Part shown: positions 55,481-64,000 of the stretch, in pieces | Numbering within the stretch: position 1 is the stretch's first letter | Layout of the letters: each line of letters begins with the position of its first letter | Source: Rhipidocladum racemiflorum | Taxonomy: Eukaryota > Streptophyta > Magnoliopsida > Poales > Poaceae | Assembly: GCA_036346355.1 (NCBI GenBank) | Contig: CM070578.1 | Span: 17,374,501 to 17,438,500 of the forward strand | Direction of reading: 5' to 3' | DNA length: 64,000 bases | The notes under the pieces: model-generated | The model's input: only the letters and a program-made list of their open reading frames with translations | The model's database searches: none | Told to the model about the DNA's origin: nothing | Position numbers and translations under genes: made by a program

Positions 55481-57011
55481 ACAACGCTGTGCCTTGGGGC
55501 GAGGAAACTCCATTGGTCTTTGCTCGTTTGGTTTGCGGGGGATGGTTCTCTTTGTTGTATTGGAGCAGTCGTTCGGTTGATGCAATGCTGGGAAGCCAGG
55601 AAGGGGGTTAAATAGCCTGAATTGATAAAACGACAGACTTGAAGCAACAACGAATCCGCGAGCATCGGATTCCTTTGCAGCTCTGCTGTGCTTGGAAGGC
55701 GACAAATGCATGCGGCTTTGTAGTCGCTAGGGAGGTGCCGGTCGGGCTTTGGCAGCTATGCTTTGACATGACGACTAAGGCATTCTACGCCACGCATGCA
55801 TTTGATGACATGATATATCCTGCAGGCTTTGCCAGCAGTGCTTTGACAGGACGTCTCAGGCCAATGCAACGAAAGTTTGGATGATGACAACTTAATGGAT
55901 AATTATAATAGTCGCGGAAAAATATGACGACTTAAGCATATTCAGCCCGCTGTGAAATATCACGTGTGAGTCTATTTAGGAATAATGCAGCTGATTTGCT
56001 CTTCTGTGTACTGACTACGATATTATGGAAAAATATTGTAATTACACCTGCCGTTGTATGTACTTTCGTATAGTTCAAAAGGGCTAAATATAACGGTCGC
56101 GGAAAATTGCATGTACTACGTCTTTACGAGTATTAAAATGGAATGAAGTTGTTAAATTAACTCTTCGTATGTTGTGTTGGTGTATCCGGTGTTGTGCCGT
56201 TTCGTATGGCTTGTAACGACAAAAGATATTAAAGGCGGAAAATACAACGTTGAAATATATAAGTTACGACATAACATCACAACACGGGAGAAACAACGTT
56301 GGAATACCGTACATCGCCAACGCATATGACGGGTACATGACTACTACATATTATTTGAACAACTCACGCACTGGATTAGAACTTTCCGTAATCATCACTA
56401 TCTCGCATCAATACCCTCCTCTTCTAAAACCGCCAATGGCCGCGTTTGCCCTCGCCATCGCCTCGTAGTCACATGGAAGACAACGATGCGGTCTACACCT
56501 TCGTGTCCTCCTCTTTGGCAACGAGCTTAGTGTCCTCTTGTGGTGGCTGTGGGGGTTTGATCGCAAGAATTGCTAGATTGTATGGCGACATGTTCGAGGC
56601 TACTAGCAATAGCTTCGATGTCAGTAACAAAGCTGTTGAATTCGTTGGCGCTTGAACTGTTGCCAGGACTGAAGTTGTCTTTAGCAATTTTATTCAGGTC
56701 AGCTGCGATGCCATCTATTTCTTTGATTGTCCAGGCCCAGCCTTTACTGAGCCGCTCCGGATCCTTGTCCATCTACACATTGGAAGCAATTATATTTCAG
56801 CCTAGAAGAGTAGGATTCAAGCATAACTGAAATGTACTTCGATCAAAAACATAAAAAAGGAACAGATGGCCTGAAAGCCCCCAAGAAGCCATCAATATCC
56901 ATCGTACTTCACTGACCCAACAACACAACAATGTCACTGACCGTCGAAAATAAATTTCATAAATAATACCTTTGAAACACTCGCGTTGTGGGTTGAACTC
57001 AGTCGCAACTT
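55481..57011. other. Spacer with a diverged satellite unit and an unrecognised ORF
   Basis: About 55915-56125 is a diverged single copy of the 187-bp repeat (GAAATATCACGTG, CTGACTACGATATTATGG, TATAACGGTCGCGG). A - strand open frame at 56772-56527 (81 aa, starting MDKDPERLSKGW, predicted helical, no known family) lies directly after a possible AG acceptor. I cannot say whether it is coding. No other feature is seen. Confidence 0.3.
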
Positions 57012-58305
57012 ACTGAACACAACATTGTAGTTACACATTCCGTTGTATGTATTTTCGTATAGTTGAAAATGGCTAATTATAACGGTCGCGCAAAAATATG
57101 ACAACTTAAGCACATTCGGCCGGCCGTGAAATATCACGTATGAGTCCATTTTTTCTAAGAATGCACTGATTTGGTCTTCTCTATACTGACTACGATATTA
57201 TGGAAAAATATTGTAATTACACATTCCGTTGTATGTATTTTCGTATAGTTGAAAATGGCTAATTATAACGGTCGCGCAAAAATATGACAACTTAAGCACA
57301 TTCGCCTACCGTGAAATATCACGTATGAGTCCATTTTTTCTAAGAATGCAGCTGATTTGCTCTTCTCTATACTGACTACGATGTTATGGAAAAATATTGT
57401 AATTACACATTCCGTTGTATGTATTTTCGTATAGTTGAAAATGGCTAATTATAACGGTCGCGCAAAAATATGACAACTTAAGCATATTCGACCGCCGTGA
57501 AATATCACGTATGAGTCCATTTTTTCTAAGAATGCAGCTGATTTGCTCTTCTCTATACTGACTACGATGTTATGGAAAAACATTGTAATGACACATTCCG
57601 TTGTATGTATTTTCGTATACTTGAAAAGGGCTAATTATAACGGTCGGCGCCAAAAATATGACAACTTAAGCACATTCGCCTACCGTGAAATATCACGTCT
57701 GAGTCTATTTTTTCTAAGAATGCAGCTGATTTGGTCTTCTCTATACTGACTACGATATTATGGAAAAATATTGTAATTACATATTCCGTTGTATGTATTT
57801 TCGTATAGTTGAAAATGGCTAATTATAACGGTCGGGCAAAAATATGACAACTTAAGCATATTCGGCCGGCCGTGAAATATCACGTATGAGTCCATTTTTT
57901 CGGAAGAATGCAGCTGATTTGCTCTTCTCTATACTGACTACGATGTTATGGAAAAACATTGTAATTACACATTCCGTTGTATGTATTTTCGTATACTTGA
58001 AAAGGGCTAATTATAACGGTCGCGCAAAAATATGACAACTTAAGCACATTCGGCCGGCCGTGAAATATCACGTGTGAGTCTATTTTTTCGGAAGAATGCA
58101 GCTGATTTGGTCTTCTCTATACTGACTACGATATTATGGAAAAATATTGTAATTACATATTCCGTTGTATGTATTTTCGTATAGTTGAAAATGGCTAATT
58201 ATAACGGTCGCGCAAAAATATGACAACTTAAGCACATTCGGCCGGCCGTGAAATATCACGTCTGAGTCTATTTTTTCTGAAGAATGCAGCTGATTTGCTC
58301 TTTAG
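57012..58305. repeat. Tandem array of about seven 187-bp units
   Basis: The landmark ACTGACTACGAT recurs at 57185, 57371, 57557, 57745, 57932 and 58121, giving periods of 186, 186, 188, 187 and 189 bp. Partial units flank these. Each unit carries the short hairpin CGTGA-AATA-TCACG, usually preceded by a GGCCGGCC or CCTACC variant, plus TATAACGGTCG. Units are highly similar to each other. The array is non-coding. Confidence 0.92.
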
Positions 58306-58309
58306 TCCG

Positions 58310-58950
58310 TTACGCACATACGTTTGACGAAATTAAAACCTATACATTTCATGTTTACCACGGACCAAATATCAACTTTGTCACGTATGTCACGGACCAA
58401 ATTGAATGGTCTGCAGTAACTCGCATTTTTGGAGGTCTTCATGTGCTGCAATCATTTTTTGGTCTACATGAAAGTTGTAGAGAATTCCAAGACGCAACTT
58501 TTTCATGTCGACAAGTTTTTCATTTGAGCAACAGAAAAAATCAAAGAAAATCGGAAAGGTAAATGCATTTGCGTAGGACCAAAAATTGTTCGCGACGGAC
58601 CCTTCTGTAATTCTCGATTTTGGAGATTTTCCCGTGCTCTAATCATTTTTTGGTGTACACGAAAGTTGTAGATAATTCCAAGATTCAACTTTTTCATGTT
58701 GACAAGTTTTTCATTTGAGCAATATAAAAAATCATAGATAATCGGAAAGGTAAGTGCATTTGCGCCGGACACCAAAAACTGTTCGCGACGGACCCTTCTG
58801 TAATTCACGATTTTGGAGGTCTTCTTGTGCTCGAATAATTCTTTGATCTACATGAAAGTTGTAGAGAATTCCAAGACGCAACTTTTTCATGTTGACAAGT
58901 TTTTCATTTGAGCAACATAAAAAATCAAAAGAAATTTGACAAGTTTGAAT
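58310..58950. repeat. Three diverged tandem units of about 192 bp
   Basis: The landmark AAAGTTGTAGA recurs at 58471, 58662 and 58855 (191 and 193 bp apart). Each is followed by CAACTTTTTCATGT and GACAAGTTTTTCATTTGAGC, and preceded by GCGACGGACCCTTCTG where present. The units are a different sequence family from the adjacent 187-bp array and are more diverged. Confidence 0.85.
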
Positions 58951-58993
58951 GACATAGATTAAAGAAGTTAACATAAGTCTCATACAACACGAT

Positions 58994-61620
58994 CTAGTTC
59001 CCCCTTCCTCTTCCCCTGCGCGTCCCCCTACCACGACGTTCTTGGTTATCGTAGTCCGACGGTGTAAAATTTCTGGGCGCTTGGGGGACACGTAGTCCAG
59101 CCGCCTGCGCTGGACCTAACCGTGCATCTCGCGTTCCAGCGTCGAATCGCCTGTTTGGACTGCGTCTGACGACGCGCCATTGGATGCCCCATGCAGCCAT
59201 CGACTGGTCTGCATGGTACCCTGATGCGCGTAGTACGTTCGAAGGCTGCTGCTCCTGCCAGTTCGATCCACCGGCCTCCTCGGGGTTACTGGGACGCGAT
59301 TCCAACCCTAGGGATTGCAAACACGCTGTCGCGAGCAAATCGCTGAATGTAGCCCGGATCCCATAAGGTCATCGTGACGCCCTCGACACGCCCTCCCATG
59401 TTTGTTGATCTTTGGAGGGGGTACTAAAAGACTCTGCGGCAATGATGGGGACGGTGACATGTTGATGTGTACTCCTCCTTGAACGTTTGCCCCAGCACCT
59501 ATTTCAATGTACCCGCCTCCATGGCCCCGGCCGCTCTCATGGCTCGGGACCCGGGAGGAAGTCGATGCTCTGGGTGGGTCTTGCTGCCGCCGAGGAGCCA
59601 CAGCGTTGCACGCCTATCCATGGACATGCTCCTCATCGTGGCTCGGTGCGGCGGCGCCTCGTGCGGTACATCCTCGTAATCACGTTGGGTAGACGGTCTA
59701 TGGCCACCAACATCTCGACCGCATTTCTTATGCGGTGGCCCGTCTTGGCGAAGAAGGTTCCGTAAAGGATTGCTTGATTGACGTTCTTTGCTCCTGCGGA
59801 TCGCGTGAGGATCTCGTCCGCCTGGTCATGCATGTACTCCGCCTCACGCCTCTGCAAATTAATACGTATGGAATGTTTAATTGGGTATATCCCCCGTTTT
59901 TAATATGTGATAGGTGCGATCCGTACCAGTGTGTGCATGCGCTCTGCGTACTCCTCTCAGCATAGCCATGTTGCACTGGCATCGCCACACCCCTGTCTAG
60001 GAGCACCGCCTGCGTGCGAGGTCTCATACTGGCCGAGGTACCCAAGTGTGTCCGTCTCGTGGGCTGCGCCTGATGGGTTCCAGACGTCCTCAGTGGCCAT
60101 CGAGTTCCACCTCTCAATATGCCGGCTATTCCGTGCGACCCAGTTGTAGTTGTGCCCCGATGTACTCCTCCTGCGGATCAATCCAACACGTTATTAATGG
60201 TTTCCACAGTAAGCGTGAAAGTAATGTGACATGTAGAGACATACCCATGGGAGCTTTCGGAGTCTGTCGGAGACGGTGGAGGGAAAGACTGCCGGTACCC
60301 AAATTGGCGCTGAACGCGCTCCGGAGAGTATGGCTCAACGGCACTCATGCACAGGAGGAAGCATTTCGTCATCCAATACTGAGGCTCCCCGTGCACGCAT
60401 TGGAGATACGGCCTCCGACGCAACCTCCGTCGCGGCCTGGGTGGAAAAGGGATCCCACGTGACCTGCGCTGATGTCAGGAAGTCTAGGTCCCCCACGAGA
60501 CGAGGGTAGGAGCCGCGGTCTGATTCCTGGGCCCATCGGAGTCTGCCATGCATCCATTTGTAACCCAAGGTTGGCCTTGCGAGTGGATGCACGTTAGCTT
60601 CATCGACGGCAGACCTTTGGGTAGTACCGCGTTGACACTCTTGGTCGCGCTATGGGTAGGTACGACCAGACCACAATCAGAGAAGCAGGGGCACCCTCCC
60701 ATTATTGAAGTTGGTGTGGCCGTGGCCAGGCCGCACACATCTCGCGATATGTGTCTCGCGAACCGCCGAGCCCTCACCAGTAGAAGTCCTGTCTTGATCT
60801 TCTCGCACCTGCTCGGCTAATTCCCGAGCGACCCAAACGAGGTGGGGGGCAACGGAATCACCATTTCCGTTTGTAAATAAAATTCCTGCAAGGAGGAAAT
60901 AGAGTACACCTCGAAATGCCTATTTATCTGACCAGGGTCAGCGTTTTCAGGACATGGTCCAGCCTCCGGGAGACTGTCGAGCCATGTGAAAGAGACTCCC
61001 TGATCACAGTTCCCCGTGTACGTTGTGCCAAACCTGCATCGAAGAAAATCACATGTTAGGAAATCACGTTAGCTCCCAGATAAGTGCGGTCGGTGTGCTT
61101 TCACATTTATTACCTTTCCTCTACATAGTTCTTCCATGCCTCTTTGGAGGGCTTGCGCACTACGAGGGGTTTACCGGAAAGTGGAAGGCCAAATAACATG
61201 GCGACATCTTTCAGGGTCACCGTCATCTCGCCGAAGGGGAGGTGGAAAGTATGTGTCTCCGGACGCCATCTGTCGACCAACGCGGTGATAAGGGCCCCGT
61301 CCAGTCTAGGCATCGGTCCACCGTCCCTTCCTTCGTAGGTTCCTTCGTAGGCTCCACGCACCATAAATGCGAAGCTAACAGCCCGTCCGTCCCAGCCGTA
61401 TATGAACCGAGGGTCCAATCTCTTGATGTTACGGAGCCACGCATGCGAGAGTGTTAAGCTGCAAGGACAAAGCAAGTAAACGCGTCTGAGCATAACGAAG
61501 GTGCGTGACGCTTGCGATGCGTTACGACGATGTAGTAATGACGTTACCGTCTGGCCGAGGCCCACTTCCGCCCCGTGGTCGCCATCATACTTCGATCGCA
61601 ATGACTCGCAACTCCATCAC
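58994..61620 (-). pseudogene. Plant mobile domain (PMD) protein of a MULE, decayed
   Basis: On the - strand, 61459-61110 encodes the PMD start: WLRNIKRLDPRF, LVDRWRPETHTFHLPFGEMT and LKDVAMLFGLPLSGKPLV. Further exons encode DGVSFTWL-like sequence (about 61020), DFLTSAQVTWDPFS (about 60480) and YWMTKCFLLCMSAVE with RQFGYRQSFPP (about 60370-60280). After an intron (60244-60171) comes NYNWVARNSRHIERW. A last exon after intron 59926-59852 encodes AEYMHDQADEIL. The tail is Gly/Arg-rich (RGRGTRRGRGRG). A TGA at 59959-59957 and several frame changes break it. PMD proteins are known both as MULE- or retroelement-borne proteins and as the domesticated MAIN family. Confidence 0.75.
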
Positions 61621-61923
61621 AAGCCTGCATAATCTCCAGGAATGAAACAATGAAATACAAAAAAATAACATCATAAGAAATTTGAAAACCACTGTACATA
61701 CCCAAAGAAATTTAGGTTCATAAATTACATAACTGAAATTTCACGAAGAGAATGCAAAAGGAAGGTAGTAGGAAGATGTTGCATGTCTAATGCGTATAGT
61801 TGAAATATTACATTGGACAACATCACCCTCTGTTTGGGCAGCTTCTACGGTCATGCCCTCGCACTGGCCAGATGCGACAATGGCCGAAGGCCATCGTCTC
61901 GCTGAGACGCATCCATGTCACCC

Positions 61924-64000
61924 TCAAACCGCGCAACGCTGTCTACCCGGCGATCGCGCCTTAGTGTGGGGTACGGGAGCCACGTAGGGGTTCGGAGGTC
62001 TTGTAGTTGTTGCCGACGTTGAACGGTTCGAATGCCCCGTCCATGTTGCTCTAACGGCATCCATACGGTAGTACGGTGTGACATATTGTGTGCCGTCGTT
62101 GCCCCATGTCACGGCACGCCGCTAGCACGCGTCGCGGCGGATGTGCTCTAGGCGAGGCTTGTTGCATGAGCAGGTCGCCTCATAAGGGCCGAGCTGGCAT
62201 CTCTGGTTTGTGTCCTCATGAGTATCCCGAACGGTGCTTGCGCTTGCACTCGACGGAAAAATGTTCTCGCGCAGGTCCATCATGCGCGTCGCGGTGGAAT
62301 TGAGCTTTACGCCACGACGCCAGAATAAAGCCTCGACACGGGAGCGAAGGTTGAGCCGTTAGCTTGTACGCCGCCCTTTGCCGATCAACAAAGTATTTCG
62401 CGGTCCTAAAAAATGTGAGCTCAATGATTGAGCAAATGGGTAGGCAACGAGCCCCCCGCAGCACATTGTTGTACGACTCGGCGAAGTTCGTCGTCATGAT
62501 GGAGTATCTGCAGAAGAGAAGCATACCGCTTAGGTGGAAAAGAGTGCTGTCAAATGATGTGCTACCGTGCTAGAGAGGGCATTATCTTACCGAGCACCAT
62601 TTGTGTCGTGCGCCCAGGCCCATCTCTCGGCGGGTTTACGAGCTATCCATTGAGCGAATGTCATCTTGCGCCGTACGGAGACCTCCGAGCCACCAATTAC
62701 CTGTGTGCCCTCCGTGGTCTCTTCCGCCACCAGTTCCTTTGAGCGCTCGTTCAGCTGGTTAAATATCGTATCGAACTTGCGCAGTTGGTTTTGCATGCAC
62801 AAGGTTTTGAATAGCTTCACCATGTTCTTGTTCCTGCACATGGTGTACAGGTTCGCCCCAAGGTGACGCATGCACCATCTACGCTGAACGTCTCTCCACT
62901 GGCAATGGCAATCTTCATCCTCTGCCATTCTATCGAGGGCGTTCAGCAGCCCTGCATTACGGTCCGATACGACGCACACACCGGGCCTATCCCGCACCAC
63001 ACGGGTCTTCACCAGGGCGAGAACCGAGAACCGGTATCGTTGCTTTCGCCCTCAACCACGGCGAAAGCCGGTAGTAGCTGGTTGTTTGCATCGGCAGCTA
63101 GGGCGGTGAGTAGGTGCCATTATCTTGGCCGGACAGAAATGTCCCATCCACGCATATAACAGACGGGCGATTCTTGAATGCCGTGATGCACGGACCGAAC
63201 GCCGTAACACCCTGAGGAGGTAGTAGTGTTCTGGAGCAGTCGTTCCATCGGGAAGCTGCACGGGTTCGACAGCAATAGCATATTCGGAGCCCGGGTTTGT
63301 TGCAGCTATCCGCCTTAGTAGTCGTGGAGCCCAATTGAATGACTCCATAAAACTACCAAACAGCATTTTCAAAGCCATCTGCTTTGCTCGCCAAGCTTGC
63401 AAGTAGTTTATGGACATCCCTGTCCTGTTCTGCATCTCAGCAATTATGGTTGCGGGCCTGAGGCTAATGTCGGCCTTCAGCACGTCTAACAAGATTTGCG
63501 CGATGAATCTTGATTTCACCACACCGCCTGTGTTCCGAACAAGCGCCTCTGTGCATGTGTGCGGTGTGTACCGAGTTATAACGAAATGGTGCTGATGTTT
63601 AGGGCGGTTCGCACGAACATAGTATTCGCACTGCTGCCCTTTCTTACATTTAAGCTCGAAGCAGTGTCCGTCCGAGCGAGTCACACGGTGGTCACGCCGG
63701 GTCAGCACCGCGTAATTAGTGCAGAAGTGCATCGCTTCCTCCTTTGTGGCAAACTCCTGCTCGAGTTCTATATCGCTATGGTCTTGCCCACGCCTAGAAA
63801 TATCCTCCAAGCGGGCGTAACACGATCGGCGGGTTCAGCAAGTGCAAAATGCGATTGCCGCCCCGGTCCTCATCTTCGCCAGGACCGTCACCATAAGTAG
63901 GGTGAGGGTCATCCGCTAGGGCATCCGCATCAACCTCGAGGGCGGGCGCATCCATCTCGCCAGCCTCGCCAAGCCCCTTGAGCGGGACTTGCCGCGAGCT
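61924..64000 (-). pseudogene. MULE transposase pseudogene (MuDR type), partial at right edge
   Basis: On the - strand from the right edge: an acidic N terminus, an MuDR-type DNA-binding region (FATKEEAMHFCTNYAV; CEYYVRANRPKHQHHF; HTCTEALVRN), a helical linker (YLQAWRAKQMALKMLFGSF), and the DDE core. The core reads VICVDGTFLSG, LPAFAVVEGES, VCVVSDRNAG and RWCMRHLGANLY. An 83-bp intron (62590-62508, GTAAGA...CTGCAG) joins NGAR to YSIMTTNFAESYNN in the right phase. A SWIM finger follows (CSCNKPRLEHI) and then YVTPYYRMDAV. At least three frameshifts hit the DDE core (about 63200, 63105 and 63035), and a TAG follows the SWIM cysteines. The conserved intron and gene order show descent from a once-complete MULE. 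Confidence 0.85.

Noticed and set aside
56527..56772. 81-aa - strand helical ORF as a third gene of the right-hand MULE
   Set aside because: No recognisable family and only one weak acceptor site. Mentioned as unassigned but not called as a gene.
57012..58305. CRISPR-like regular repeats
   Set aside because: The units are 187 bp with no short-repeat/unique-spacer structure, and this is plant nuclear DNA.
59308..59601. 97-aa - strand frame as a separate gene
   Set aside because: It lies between PMD homology and the Gly/Arg-rich tail on the same strand, so it is better read as part of the decayed PMD protein than as an independent gene.
1..64000. tRNA and rRNA genes
   Set aside because: I scanned for the tRNA A/B-box pattern (GGTTCGANTCC) and found none with a matching acceptor stem. 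No rDNA was recognised.

Overview
The window is nuclear DNA of a flowering plant, almost certainly a grass (Poaceae). The genes are multi-exon with GT-AG introns. The repeats form a typical grass set: a Sirevirus-like copia element, Tourist- and Stowaway-type MITEs, CACTA elements with CAGACGGT subterminal motifs, a Helitron with the CTAG end, and MULEs with a plant mobile domain. I cannot name the species from sequence alone.

Four genes can be spliced by eye into uninterrupted reading frames. (1) A small DnaJ-type zinc-finger protein, probably plastid-targeted, + strand 5421-6232, 4 exons, 122 aa. (2) The splicing factor SR45 (RNPS1-like RRM/SR protein), + strand 12803-19892, 11 exons, 376 aa; one 4.6-kb intron is packed with nested transposons. 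(3) The C2H2 zinc-finger transcription factor YY1, - strand 31111-27848, 6 exons, 375 aa. (4) The V-ATPase 16-kDa proteolipid subunit c, - strand 41878-40244, 3 exons, 165 aa. They are unrelated housekeeping or regulatory genes and do not form a pathway.

The rest is transposon-derived or decayed. 1-2396 is the 3' end of a Sirevirus-like copia element. 3123-4814 is a broken MULE transposase. 20702-26650 is an 11S globulin (glutelin-like) pseudogene split by a 4.56-kb copia insertion whose two 219-bp LTRs look identical, although it lacks gag and has a broken pol. 32674-39523 is a large inverted-repeat element whose centre holds a Helitron carrying fragments of three unrelated host genes: a WVD2-like/TPX2 gene, a beta-1,3-galactosyltransferase and an antisense TLC-domain gene. 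43712-49624 holds two CACTA elements, each with a 3-bp target duplication.

From about 55.0 kb to the right edge everything recognisable is on the - strand and looks like one large decayed MULE neighbourhood. It has a transposase with an MuDR-type N terminus, a DDE core and a SWIM finger, then a plant mobile domain (PMD) protein, then two adjacent tandem arrays (about 192-bp and 187-bp units), then a GRF-type zinc-finger fragment. This composite region and the three-gene Helitron are the most interesting parts of the window. I saw no tRNA, rRNA, CRISPR array or known microRNA precursor.
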